Origin: Actinomycetes bacterium
GTDB lineage: Bacteria > Actinomycetota > Coriobacteriia > Coriobacteriales > JAEZZM01
Direction: 5' to 3'
Length of the DNA: 41,760 bases
NCBI GenBank assembly: GCA_023418575.1
Contig: JAEZZM010000019.1
Coordinates: forward strand, 1 to 41,760
The notes beneath the pieces are model-generated. The model searched no databases. It saw nothing but the letters and a program-made list of their open reading frames with translations, and was not told where the DNA came from. The translations under genes were made by a program, and so were the position numbers. Positions 8,481 through 17,099 of the stretch are shown here, piece after piece; positions within the stretch are counted from its first letter, which is position 1; every line of letters starts with the position of its first letter.

Positions 8481-9056
8481 TTACGCCTCACCTCCGATAG
8501 ATACTGGTTTGGAAAGAGCAGCGCGGGCATGCAGCAGCTGAGCTGAAATTGATGCATCCATACGCTTACCCTGTGCGGTTAAAATAATCCCACCCAAAAT
8601 AGAGGGATCTACCTGTTCTTCTAGATAGGCTTGTTTGCCTGTCATGGAAGCAATTTTATCTGTAATAAGCTGACGTAAATGATCATCAAGCTCTACAGCT
8701 GTTGTAACCTCAGTGATTACAACATTTAGATCAGTCTCCACAAGCTCTTTGTACGCAGCAGCTACCCTGCCGATAAGATCTATATCTCCACGTTCTGCCA
8801 TTACGGCAACAACTGAAACAAGCTCTGCAGGATAATGCTCTGAAAGAAGCTCCTGGATAAGCGCATGCTTATGCTCACCTGGTAGTTCTTGGCCACATAG
8901 GGCATCATGTAGATCATGATGTGAGCGTATTGTGTCTGCCGTCTGCTCTAAGGCACTAACATTAGACAAAGCATGATCTGCCTCACGTGAAGCCTCAAAC
9001 AAGGCCTGTGCATACGTGCTTACCACGCTTTTTTCTAGCAGGCGCTTAGCTTTCAT
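8481..9056 (-). CDS. atpH: F1 ATP synthase delta subunit
   Basis: Delta links the peripheral stalk to the F1 head. The 191 residues show an N-terminal six-helix-type domain (STYAQALFEAS) and the typical C-terminal segment with SILGGIILTAQGKRMDASISAQL. Its start overlaps the end of atpF by 11 bases and its stop leaves one base to atpA, indicating tight translational coupling through the F1 genes. Confidence 0.93.
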   Translation of the reverse strand: MKAKRLLEKSVVSTYAQALFEASREADHALSNVSALEQTADTIRSHHDLHDALCGQELPGEHKHALIQELLSEHYPAELVSVVAVMAERGDIDLIGRVAAAYKELVETDLNVVITEVTTAVELDDHLRQLITDKIASMTGKQAYLEEQVDPSILGGIILTAQGKRMDASISAQLLHARAALSKPVSIGGEA

Positions 9057-9657
9057 CTAAACTACCTACTTCCAAAAGATACTTCTCAATGAGTTTGCGG
9101 TGCTCATCATCTGATAAGCCCTCACCAATCAAGCGTCCTGCCACAGAAACAGAAAGATCTGCTACTGATGACTGGAGCTCACCCAGTGCTTGGATTTTCT
9201 CGCGCTCAATAGCTTGACGAGCCTTGGCTACAATTTGATCTGCTTCAGCCTGAGCCTTGGCAGCCATCTCTGCGCGCAAATGTTCTCCTGAACGCTTAGC
9301 CTCAGCTAAGATCTCAGCAGACTCCTTGCGTGCTTCTGCAATTTGAGCCTTATACTCTTCAAGCAAGCGCTGAGCTTCAATCCTAGAAGCTTCGGCATTT
9401 GCTAAAGACTCTTTAATGGTTTCGGCGCGCTTATCAAGCATGCCTGAAACTTGAGGCCAAGCAAATTTAGCCAGTATAAACCAAATAACCAAGAAGGCTA
9501 CAAGTGCTGGGATAAACTCTGAGAGCTTTGGGATGAGCAGGCGCATGCCCATGTCATCTCCGCCCCCTTCTGCAAATGCGCAGACAGGGAATGCCAAACT
9601 TGCTCCCACTGTTATTGCAGCAAGACCAAGCTGGTTTTTTAACTGTGTACCTCTCAT
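9046..9657 (-). CDS. atpF: F0 ATP synthase b subunit with N-terminal signal-like segment
   Basis: The b subunit forms the peripheral stalk. The core is canonical: a membrane helix (EFIPALVAFLVIWFILAKFAW), a hydrophilic charged coiled coil (KRAETIKESLANAEASR onward) and a C-terminal delta-binding end. Before it lies an extra segment, MRGTQLKNQLGLAAITVGA followed by SLAFPVCAFAEGGG, which looks like a Sec signal peptide with cleavage after AFA. The start at 9657 is preferred because GGGAG stands about 9 bases upstream; the frame reaches an ATG at 9690 with a poorer site. At 203 residues it is longer than the usual 160-175. Confidence 0.93.
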   Translation of the reverse strand: MRGTQLKNQLGLAAITVGASLAFPVCAFAEGGGDDMGMRLLIPKLSEFIPALVAFLVIWFILAKFAWPQVSGMLDKRAETIKESLANAEASRIEAQRLLEEYKAQIAEARKESAEILAEAKRSGEHLRAEMAAKAQAEADQIVAKARQAIEREKIQALGELQSSVADLSVSVAGRLIGEGLSDDEHRKLIEKYLLEVGSLDES

Positions 9658-9700
9658 TAAGTACGCTCCCGTCAACTTATCAAGAATCAACTGTTGTAAC

Positions 9701-9895
9701 CTAGCCCTTAATAAGGGTAAGAATCATTCCGATAAGTGCGAGTGCCTCAACGAAAGCAGAACCGAGAATAAATACGGTAAAGAGACGACCTTGCATCTCA
9801 GGCTGACGTGCCATACCAGTGGCAGCACCAAAGGCTGAAAGGCCAACACCGATGCCTGCTCCAATTACGGCAAGACCAAATCCAATAACTCCCAC
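9701..9895 (-). CDS. atpE: F0 ATP synthase c subunit (short, GTG start)
   Basis: The c subunit builds the proton-driven rotor ring. Two helices flank the polar loop ARQPEMQGR. The first is glycine-rich (GLAVIGAGIGVGLSAFGAA); the second carries the ion-binding Glu50 in SAFVEALALIG. The sodium-type ligands (Gln in helix 1, Glu-Ser-Thr in helix 2) are absent, so protons are the likely coupling ion. The product has only 64 residues because helix 1 begins almost at the start codon. Translation begins at GTG (9895) with AGGAGG only 4 bases upstream, and no ATG in this frame exists before the next stop. The 92-base gap to atpB is GC-rich and able to form small stems, which may tune the high expression this gene needs. 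Confidence 0.92.
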   Translation of the reverse strand: MGVIGFGLAVIGAGIGVGLSAFGAATGMARQPEMQGRLFTVFILGSAFVEALALIGMILTLIKG

Positions 9896-9987
9896 ATTTC
9901 CTCCTAAAACTTAAACCCCTGACGCCCTTTGCGCCCAAACTCTTGGGGTCTCCTATAGGGTCCTATACCAACGCTTGCACTACAAAC

Positions 9988-10785
9988 TTAGTGCTCGTCA
10001 GAAATAGCAATTTGAATATATACCGCTGACAAAACGGTAAATACATAGGCCTGGATTGTTGCAACAACAAATTCTACCAGGTACAAAATGATCATTAAGG
10101 CCATCCACAGCACAGAGCTAAAAGCCCCAGCTACATTTATGAGGCTAAGTTGCTCTATGGCTTGACCAATAAATAGTGAGGTAAGGATAGCAAAAACTCC
10201 CAGCACCACATGACCTGCAAAGAGGTTAGCAAAAAGACGGACAGCCAGGGTAACCAGGCGAATTGCTGTAGAGAAGACCTCAATTACCCACACCATAATG
10301 TTGATGGGAAAGGCCACACCTTTGGGAATGAAAGTCTTAAAGTAACCAACAAAACCGTGTTTTTTGATACCAAAATATAAGAAGTAAATAAAAGAAACTA
10401 AGGCCAAAGCTAAGGTAACACCGATGGTACCAGTGCCTGGCTTGGCTCCAGGAATCATACCAACTAAGTTGTTAATGATAATGAAGAAGAAAACTGTCAT
10501 GATAAAGGGCAGGTGGCGCTTACTATCTGGACCAATTACACCCTCTACAACCTCTGATTTTACATATTCAAAAATGTACTCAAAGGCATTAACCAAACGT
10601 CCCTTGGGGACCAGCTGTTGCCGCTTAATTGCTCCAAAGACAAACAAAAAGAGCACCACAATTGCTATAGCCATCCAAAAGGTATACTGAGTAAGCCCAG
10701 CTGCCTCGGTTCCAATAATTGGGTGGCTAATAAGCGAGTCTATCAAGTGGTCAATTTCACCAGACAGCTTGTCAAATACTCCCAC
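9988..10785 (-). CDS. atpB: F0 ATP synthase a subunit
   Basis: Subunit a provides the proton half-channels against the c ring. The 265-residue polytopic protein has the essential arginine (about Arg183) in LAVRLFANLFAGH and the following C-terminal helices (LYLVEFVVATIQAYVFTVLS). Its N-terminal region GEIDHLIDSLISHPIIG precedes the first membrane helix at about 34-52. It opens the F0 part of the operon, 76 bases after the atpI-like gene. Confidence 0.97.
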   Translation of the reverse strand: MGVFDKLSGEIDHLIDSLISHPIIGTEAAGLTQYTFWMAIAIVVLFLFVFGAIKRQQLVPKGRLVNAFEYIFEYVKSEVVEGVIGPDSKRHLPFIMTVFFFIIINNLVGMIPGAKPGTGTIGVTLALALVSFIYFLYFGIKKHGFVGYFKTFIPKGVAFPINIMVWVIEVFSTAIRLVTLAVRLFANLFAGHVVLGVFAILTSLFIGQAIEQLSLINVAGAFSSVLWMALMIILYLVEFVVATIQAYVFTVLSAVYIQIAISDEH

Positions 10786-10861
10786 CGATGAACCTCTTTT
10801 CTTAGCTTTATAACAGCCAAAAGCCTTAGTGTGACTTAAGGCTCAACCAAACTTAACGCTC

Positions 10862-11137
10862 TTATTTAAATAGGCGAACAAAGCATAAAGCTAATGCACT
10901 AATCACTGAAAGTGAAAAAGCCAAAATGAGCGCTAAGCTAAATTCTACTAAATCTTGAGGGGAAATGAGGTAGCAAATTCCAAAAAATCCCATGACTAAA
11001 GCAAAGGATAAGAGAACTGCTAAGATTCCCGTATATAATTGCAGCTTATGCTGGGCTCTAAGCGCTTGTCTAATTACCATAACATAGGGTAAAAATCCGA
11101 TAAGCCCTGCAATAAAGCCCAACACAAGCTTAAGCAT
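10862..11137 (-). CDS. Small membrane protein, AtpI-like
   Basis: A 91-residue hydrophobic protein with about three membrane helices (roughly 3-23, 38-60, 66-89) and a short basic loop RQALRAQHK. Sequence alone gives no clear family signature. Its position directly before atpB, where atpI stands in most operons, suggests an AtpI/UncI-type factor that aids c-ring assembly or cation transport. Its ATG overlaps the upp stop (TAATG), so it is translated with upp. Confidence 0.7.
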   Translation of the reverse strand: MLKLVLGFIAGLIGFLPYVMVIRQALRAQHKLQLYTGILAVLLSFALVMGFFGICYLISPQDLVEFSLALILAFSLSVISALALCFVRLFK

Positions 11138-11772
11138 TATTTAGTTCCAAACACTCTATCGCCCGCATCCCCAAGTCCAGGAATGATATAGGCGTGGTCG
11201 TTAAGTTTTTCATCAATAGCACAGGTAAAGATCTCTACATCCTTATCGGCATCTAAAATATATTCCAGGCCTTCTGGAGCAGTAAGGATGCAAAGCAGCT
11301 TAATATCTTTAACCCCAGCTTTTCTTAAGTACTCAATAGCAGCTAAAGCAGAGCCACCGGTAGCTAACATGGGATCAACCAAAAGCACTTCTCTAAGCTC
11401 AATATCTTGAGGAAGCTTGCAGTAATACTCATGAGGTTCATGAGTTTCAGGATCACGATACATTCCAATATGTCCCACACGAGCCGCAGGAACCAATTCT
11501 AGAATACCGTCTACCATGCCTAAGCCCGCACGCAGAATAGGCACAATAGCAACCTTTTTACCTGCAATTTCATAAGCTTCGGTTTTACACATGGGAGTCT
11601 CAACCTCAACTTTTTGCAGAGGAAAATCTCTAGTTGCTTCATAGCCCATAAAAAGCGAAAGTTCTTTTACCAGCTCCCTAAACTGTTTGGAAGAGGTATT
11701 CTTATCTCTGAGCAAGGTTAACTTGTGCTGGACCATGGGATGGTCAATTACTTTTACGCGATCAGAATGCAT
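11137..11772 (-). CDS. upp: Uracil phosphoribosyltransferase
   Basis: Converts uracil and PRPP to UMP in pyrimidine salvage. The 211 residues match the family length. The PRPP loop is in VLLVDPMLATGGSALAA, the N-terminal segment has HPMVQHKLTLLRD, and the C-terminus carries the uracil-binding PGLGDAGDRVFGTK. AGAAAGGAAC is its ribosome binding site. It follows glyA at 44 bases and precedes the atp genes, the arrangement seen in Bacillus and relatives. Confidence 0.98.
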   Translation of the reverse strand: MHSDRVKVIDHPMVQHKLTLLRDKNTSSKQFRELVKELSLFMGYEATRDFPLQKVEVETPMCKTEAYEIAGKKVAIVPILRAGLGMVDGILELVPAARVGHIGMYRDPETHEPHEYYCKLPQDIELREVLLVDPMLATGGSALAAIEYLRKAGVKDIKLLCILTAPEGLEYILDADKDVEIFTCAIDEKLNDHAYIIPGLGDAGDRVFGTK

Positions 11773-11816
11773 AATGTTCCTTTCTGGAAAGATTGCCCTA
11801 TCTAGTGTAGCGTTTT

Positions 11817-13070
11817 TTATGCAAGCTGTGGATAGAGGGGATGCTTTTGTAAAAGTTTTGTAACCTCTTTTGAGACCTCTTTAAGGCAGGCTTCATCTTC
11901 AATATTAAAGATTACCTGGGCTATAAGCTCCCCAATTCTATACGATTCATCTTCATTAAATCCCCTGCTTGTCATAGCTGCACAGCCCACTCTAATGCCA
12001 CTTGTTACAAAGGGAGAACGCTTCTCTCCTGGGATGGTATTTTTGTTAACCGTTATGCCCACACTATCTAGTACCTGCTCTGCCATTTTTCCCGTTACAT
12101 CTTGAGCTGGACTTAAGTCAACCAAAAGTAGGTGGTTGTCTGTACCACCAGAAACTAGACGCAGACCACCTTGTGCCATTGCCCTACCAATAGCTTGGGT
12201 ATTTAAGAGCACCTGGTCAATATAATCTTTAAACTCATCTGTTAAGGCTTCCCCAAAGGCTACGGCTTTAGCAGCAATGATGTGCATAAGTGGGCCACCT
12301 TGAGTTCCAGGGAATACCGCAGAGTTGATCTTTTTAAAGAGCTCCTCATTATTGGTAAGAATAAAGCCACCGCGTGTTCCCCTAAGGGTTTTATGAGAAG
12401 TCGAGGTAACAATATCTGCATAAGGAAGGGGATTCATATGACGACCTGTGGCGATAAGACCTGCAATATGCGCCATATCTACCATCAAACGAGCTCCGAC
12501 CTTATCGGCAACTGCTCTAAACTTGCTAAAATCAATCTCACGAGGGTATGCACTGGCTCCAGCAATAATAAGCTTAGGTCTATGCTCCAAGGCAAGCTTT
12601 TCTAGCTCATCATAATCTATAGTCTCAGTATTGGGGTTGAGTCCATAACCCACTACCTTATAGAGCTTTCCAGAAAAATTAACAGGAGAGCCGTGAGTAA
12701 GATGACCTCCGTTTGAAAGATCCATACCTAAGACTGTGTCGCCTGGTTCTACACAAGCCATATATGCAGCCATATTTGCTTGAGCTCCTGAATGGGGCTG
12801 CACATTTGCAAACTGGGCTCCAAAAAGCTTGCATGCTCTCTCTTGAGCAAGACGCTCGGCCTTATCGACCTCATGGCAGCCGCCATAATAGCGCTTACCT
12901 GGTAGGCCTTCAGCATATTTGTTGGTAAGAACTGATCCAGCGGCTTGCATAACTGCCAGCGAGGTGAAGTTTTCTGAGGCGATAAGCTCAATGGAGTCTC
13001 TTTGACGTCTTAGCTCTGACTCTAAACAAGCATAGAGTTCAGGATCTTGTTCTTTTATAAGCTCATACAT
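11817..13070 (-). CDS. glyA: Serine hydroxymethyltransferase
   Basis: PLP enzyme interconverting serine and glycine while loading tetrahydrofolate with a one-carbon unit. The PLP lysine lies in TSTSHKTLRGTRGGFI. IELIASENFTS, the active-site segment YAEGLPGKRYYGGCHEVD and the C-terminal SGIRVGCAAMTSRGF are all present. The frame opens at a GTG (13079), but the start is placed at the ATG at 13070 (417 residues): AAAGGTG lies 8 bases before it, and that same GTG is part of the ribosome binding site. A 110-base AT-rich spacer with repeated taagctt strings separates it from rpiB. Confidence 0.97.
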   Translation of the reverse strand: MYELIKEQDPELYACLESELRRQRDSIELIASENFTSLAVMQAAGSVLTNKYAEGLPGKRYYGGCHEVDKAERLAQERACKLFGAQFANVQPHSGAQANMAAYMACVEPGDTVLGMDLSNGGHLTHGSPVNFSGKLYKVVGYGLNPNTETIDYDELEKLALEHRPKLIIAGASAYPREIDFSKFRAVADKVGARLMVDMAHIAGLIATGRHMNPLPYADIVTSTSHKTLRGTRGGFILTNNEELFKKINSAVFPGTQGGPLMHIIAAKAVAFGEALTDEFKDYIDQVLLNTQAIGRAMAQGGLRLVSGGTDNHLLLVDLSPAQDVTGKMAEQVLDSVGITVNKNTIPGEKRSPFVTSGIRVGCAAMTSRGFNEDESYRIGELIAQVIFNIEDEACLKEVSKEVTKLLQKHPLYPQLA

Positions 13071-13192
13071 CCAAATCACCTTTCTTTGAGTTCCAGCTCT
13101 TCTAAAATTATGCTTACACTAAGCTTAAACTAAGCTTGAGCCAAGTTATATAAGTTTAAATCTAGCTTTAATCTAAGTTTTTAAGCTGCTGC

Positions 13193-13630
13193 TTAGGCCT
13201 CAAGACTTGCAATTTTTGCTAGGCGCTCTGCATGTCTTCCCTCTTCAAAACTTGATTCAAACCAAGTCTTAAGTATTTCTTTATTAAGCTCTAGGGGTAT
13301 AAGACGCCCAGAGAGCGTAATAACATTGAGGTCATTATGCTGACGAGAAAGCGCAGCAAATTCTGGAGAAGTGATAACAGAAGCTCTGATTCCTTTTATC
13401 TTATTAGCTGCAATAGCCATGCCTATTCCAGAACCACAAACCAGCACACCCTTATCGACCTCATTATCTGCCACCATGTGAGCAAGTTTTGCTGCGTAGT
13501 CTGGGTAATCTACCCTCTCATCATTAAAAGGGCCCAGATTTATTACTTCATGACCCAATGACTCAATATACGGTTTGAGAAGCTCTTTTTGCTCAAAACC
13601 TGCATGATCTGAAGCGAGCGCTACCTTCAT
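13193..13630 (-). CDS. rpiB: Ribose-5-phosphate isomerase B
   Basis: Interconverts ribose 5-phosphate and ribulose 5-phosphate in the pentose phosphate pathway. The 145-residue RpiB/LacAB fold is clear: ALASDHAGFEQKELL at the phosphate-binding start, catalytic Cys in VLVCGSGIGMAIAANK, then SRQHNDLNVITLSGR. It belongs to the conserved rpiB-glyA-upp-atp string. About 150 bases separate it from glpK, a spacer without ORFs that may hold its promoter (a perfect TTGACA is present there but without a good partner -10). Confidence 0.96.
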   Translation of the reverse strand: MKVALASDHAGFEQKELLKPYIESLGHEVINLGPFNDERVDYPDYAAKLAHMVADNEVDKGVLVCGSGIGMAIAANKIKGIRASVITSPEFAALSRQHNDLNVITLSGRLIPLELNKEILKTWFESSFEEGRHAERLAKIASLEA

Positions 13631-13784
13631 GTGATCTCCCTAATTCTCAAGCCTGTCCTTAGGACTTTTGTCTTGTCTTTTGCTGCTACATATATTGTCA
13701 AAATTGGCTTTATTATTTGCTTTGCTATTTGCTTAGTACTTTTCTATGAGCTTAACACGAGCCTAATTAGAGCATAGCAAATAT

Positions 13785-15476
13785 CTATGACATTATTGCT
13801 TTTTTGAGAGCATTTCGCCACTGAGCTCGCAAAATGCTACGCTCACGAGGAGTAAGTTGTGGAGTGAAGCTTTGGCTAATACGCCTAAGTGCCTGCAGCT
13901 CCTGAGCATCAGACCAATAGCCACAACCAAGCCCTGCTAAATAAGCCGCGCCCAGCGCAGTTGTTTCGATAAGTTCTGGACGCTCCACCTGCATATTTGA
14001 AATATCCGCCTGAAACTGCATACAAAACTCATTAAAGGAGGCTCCCCCATCTACTGACAGACGAGCAAAGCTGGATGCAGCGGTGTCTGAAGTATCGGCG
14101 GCACCTGATGCAGCAGCGGGGACGGAGCTTAGCCTGCCAGCCTCACCAGATGTAGGTGACAAAAAGGCTTCACCATAATCTGCCTGCATGGCATCTAAAA
14201 TATCAGCACTTTGATATGCCATTGACTCAAGAGCAGCTCGCACAATGTGTGCCTTGGTGCTACCCCTGGTTAAACCACAAATAAGGCCGCGTGCCTCTGG
14301 ATTCCAAAACGGGGCGCCCAAGCCTGTGAAAGCTGGTACCAGATATACGCCCTCATTAGATTCAAGGCTTTGCGCTAAGGCAGCGCTCTCCTCTACTGAA
14401 TCAATTAGATTAAGCTCATCTCTAAGCCACTGCATAACTGCTCCGCCTATAAAGACTGAACCCTCTAAAGCGTAAGCTAAACCCCCGTCTTCAGCAATTG
14501 CGATAGTAGTAATAAGGCCATTTTTTGATTTAATGGGGCGCCCACCTGTATTCATAACAATAAAACAGCCGGTACCATAGGTATTTTTTACACTCTTTGG
14601 CATGGTACAGCCATGACCAAAGGCTGATGCTTGCTGATCGCCCGCACAAGCCCAAATGGGAATAGCCCTACTAGAAACTTCTGAAGAAGTTTCACCAAAA
14701 TATGAGCTAGAAGCTTGAACAGCGGGCAAAATAGATGCATCTATTTCAAAGAGATCTAATAGTTCTTGATCCCAAGACAAATCATGAATATTAAAAAGCA
14801 TGGTACGTGAGGCATTAGTGTAATCAGTGGCGTGTACCTGACCTTTAGTAAGTTGATACACCAACCAAGAATCCACTGTCCCAAATGCAAGATGACCCTG
14901 GCGCATCAATGAGCGCGCCTCGGGAATTTCATCAAGTATCCACTTGATCTTTGAAGCAGAAAAGTATGGATCTAAAATAAGACCGGTTTTATCGGCGATA
15001 AGATCTATGATATCTGGCTTGGAAGCCTTAAGCTCTTCTATTTGGGGAGCGGTTCTTCTGCACTGCCACACAATGGCATTGTAAAGAGGCTTTCCGTTGC
15101 GTTTATCCCAGATGATAGTAGTCTCGCGCTGGTTAGTTATCCCTAAGGCCGCTATCCTATCGGAATGAATGCCACTCTTAAACTGAACTTGAGTCATCAC
15201 TGCAAGCTGCGTGGATAAAAGCTCCATGGGGTCTTGCTCAACCCAAGCCGGCTTGGGATAAATCTGCTTGATGCTGTGCTGAGATGAAGCCACTAAATTT
15301 GCCTCGTGATCAAAGAGCAAGGCGCGCTCAGAGCTTGTTCCGGCGTCAAGGGCCAAAATATAAGAATCGTGCGCGGGCTTATACATGGGCTTACCAGCGG
15401 CTATACCGGCTGCTGAGAGCTGCATGGTCTCGTGCGCGGGCTTATGTGCGGGCTTATCGGCTGCCTTATAGCTCAT
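13785..15476 (-). CDS. glpK: Glycerol kinase with N-terminal and internal low-complexity insertions
   Basis: Phosphorylates glycerol to glycerol 3-phosphate (FGGY family). Typical blocks are LALDAGTSSERALLFD, YPKPAWVEQDP, GITNQRETT, YGTGCFIVMNTG, GLGAPFWNPEARG and SVDGGASFNEFCMQFQADI. At 563 residues it is about 60 longer than usual. The first 37 residues contain KPAH repeats, and about 30 alanine/serine-rich residues (SSVPAAASGAADTSDTAAS) are inserted before the VDGG block. GGAGAG, 7 bases before the first ATG, supports the long start. The gene overlaps the upstream lipase by 11 bases, so both are co-translated, and glycerol released by that enzyme would be its substrate. Confidence 0.95.
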   Translation of the reverse strand: MSYKAADKPAHKPAHETMQLSAAGIAAGKPMYKPAHDSYILALDAGTSSERALLFDHEANLVASSQHSIKQIYPKPAWVEQDPMELLSTQLAVMTQVQFKSGIHSDRIAALGITNQRETTIIWDKRNGKPLYNAIVWQCRRTAPQIEELKASKPDIIDLIADKTGLILDPYFSASKIKWILDEIPEARSLMRQGHLAFGTVDSWLVYQLTKGQVHATDYTNASRTMLFNIHDLSWDQELLDLFEIDASILPAVQASSSYFGETSSEVSSRAIPIWACAGDQQASAFGHGCTMPKSVKNTYGTGCFIVMNTGGRPIKSKNGLITTIAIAEDGGLAYALEGSVFIGGAVMQWLRDELNLIDSVEESAALAQSLESNEGVYLVPAFTGLGAPFWNPEARGLICGLTRGSTKAHIVRAALESMAYQSADILDAMQADYGEAFLSPTSGEAGRLSSVPAAASGAADTSDTAASSFARLSVDGGASFNEFCMQFQADISNMQVERPELIETTALGAAYLAGLGCGYWSDAQELQALRRISQSFTPQLTPRERSILRAQWRNALKKAIMS

Positions 15477-16449
15477 AGCGTCTCTCCATCCAGGCTAAGA
15501 TATCCTGATAGACTTCTTCTTTTCCGCACTCATTTAAAAGCTCATGGCGTTTTCCCGCATACAATGTAAGTCTTACATCCTTAAAACCAAGGCGCAGCAA
15601 GATTTCATTAAGCATGCTGGCTGCCTTGCCTTCAGTTCCCACCGGGTCTTTATCTCCAGAAATAATAAAGATGGGCAGGCTTTTGGTCATGCGAGAAATA
15701 AGGCGCTCTTCTTGAGAACGCGCAATTAAAAAGAACAGTTCGTGATAGGCGCCAAGACTAAAGCGCATTTGATTTCTGGGCTCTTGAGCATAGCGTTCTT
15801 GAATTTCTTTATCTTGGCTGAGCCAGGCATAGGGACCTTCTCCCTTAAAATGCCGTGCATACGCCCCCAAAACCAGACGATCCAAAATTAAGGATTTAGC
15901 TTGAGGACCCCTTAGTTTACATAAAACTGACGATAAAACCTGAGCAGCCTTAAGCTCAAATTTAGAAAACACCCAGGTAGTGCCACAAAAAATTGCACCT
16001 GATAAACCATCTACATAATCTTGCAGATAATTCCTAAGAATAAGAGAGCCCATTGAATGCCCCAACATTACATAGGGCAGATCAGGATAGCGAGAAGCCA
16101 TAGCCTCGCGCAGGCGTTCCTCATCTTCAATAAGGATTCGGGCTGATCGACCTGGCTCAAGCTGTCCACGCTCTTGACCAGAAGCTACCGAGTCTCCATG
16201 CGCAAGCAGGTCGTGACCAACTACTATATAGCCGTTCAGGGCCAAAAAACGCGCGAAATTATCGTAGCGCTCAATAAACTCACACATGCCGTGAATAATG
16301 TGAAGCACGCCCCGGGCTTCAAGCGCTGGGGCGTGCCATAGATAACCAACAAGTAGGCTGCGATTATCACTTGAGCGATATGAGATCGTGTCGCGCAGGA
16401 CACCTTGTGCGTCAGCCGATAAGGCAGGCACGACCTCAATATCTGGCAT
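15466..16449 (-). CDS. Alpha/beta hydrolase, monoacylglycerol lipase-like
   Basis: A 327-residue serine hydrolase of the lysophospholipase/monoglyceride lipase group (COG2267). The oxyanion segment is IIHGMCEFIERYDNFARFL, the nucleophile elbow GHSMGS, the acid SGDKDPVG and the histidine GKRHELLNE. No signal peptide is seen, so it should act in the cytoplasm. Its start overlaps the sua5 stop (TAATG) and its end overlaps glpK by 11 bases. Coupling to glycerol kinase suggests a short route from monoacylglycerols to glycerol 3-phosphate; true substrate is not shown by sequence. Confidence 0.88.
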   Translation of the reverse strand: MPDIEVVPALSADAQGVLRDTISYRSSDNRSLLVGYLWHAPALEARGVLHIIHGMCEFIERYDNFARFLALNGYIVVGHDLLAHGDSVASGQERGQLEPGRSARILIEDEERLREAMASRYPDLPYVMLGHSMGSLILRNYLQDYVDGLSGAIFCGTTWVFSKFELKAAQVLSSVLCKLRGPQAKSLILDRLVLGAYARHFKGEGPYAWLSQDKEIQERYAQEPRNQMRFSLGAYHELFFLIARSQEERLISRMTKSLPIFIISGDKDPVGTEGKAASMLNEILLRLGFKDVRLTLYAGKRHELLNECGKEEVYQDILAWMERRYEL

Positions 16450-17084
16450 TATTGTATCGCCTCCATAATCTCCTCAATGGGAATGGCTGAATCACGCCAT
16501 ACCAAAGGACGAGGTCCAATACAAGAAATAACCGTAGAGGCTTTTTTACACTTAGTTTCTCCGCCATCTAAGACGACATCAGCCTGGGCGGCAATGCGAT
16601 CTTCCAGTTCCTCATATTTAGTGGGAGCAGGAAGAGTGTGCGTATTTGCGCTGGAAGTAACCAAGGGCTCACCCACAGCTTTAATAAGAGCGCGCACCAA
16701 GGGAGAATCTGGAGCTCGTAGCGCAATGGTGCCATCATGTGCCTTAAAATCTTCTGGCACCTTATCTGAGGCGGGAACAACAATAGTTAGAGCGCCGGGC
16801 CAGTACTTTTTGGCAAGGGTGTAGGCATATTCAGGAACATCTTGTCCATAGATATCAAGAGCAGAAATATCTTCTACCAGCCAAGGAATAGCCTTACGTC
16901 TATCTCTTCTCTTGATCTCAAAGAGCTCTTGAGCACCTGGACAACCAGCTGAAGCTCTAGCCCCAATGCCATAGACCGTCTCTGTGGGGTATACCGCAAC
17001 TCCTCCATCACGAAGAATGCTTGCCGCCACATTAATGACGTCTGCGCTTGGGTTTTCCTGATCTACTTGATACGTCTTACCCAT
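16449..17084 (-). CDS. L-threonylcarbamoyladenylate synthase (YrdC/Sua5 family)
   Basis: Makes threonylcarbamoyl-AMP from threonine, bicarbonate and ATP, the first step of tRNA t6A37 synthesis. The 211 residues cover a YrdC domain (GGVAVYPTETVYGIGARA, KRRDRRKAIPWLV, LRAPDSPLVRALI, PLVTSSANTH, CKKASTVISC) without the C-terminal Sua5 extension, so it is the short TsaC-like type. GGAGG lies 6 bases before the ATG. It follows prmC at 15 bases, as ywlC follows prfA and prmC in Bacillus. TcdA, encoded elsewhere in this window, acts later in the same modification. Confidence 0.93.
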   Translation of the reverse strand: MGKTYQVDQENPSADVINVAASILRDGGVAVYPTETVYGIGARASAGCPGAQELFEIKRRDRRKAIPWLVEDISALDIYGQDVPEYAYTLAKKYWPGALTIVVPASDKVPEDFKAHDGTIALRAPDSPLVRALIKAVGEPLVTSSANTHTLPAPTKYEELEDRIAAQADVVLDGGETKCKKASTVISCIGPRPLVWRDSAIPIEEIMEAIQ

Positions 17085-17099
17085 GAGTGCCTCCTTAGG

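Noticed and set aside
7817..8546. Plus-strand frames of 162 and 167 residues opposite atpA and atpH
   Set aside because: They lie wholly over clearly conserved atp genes and show no family features.
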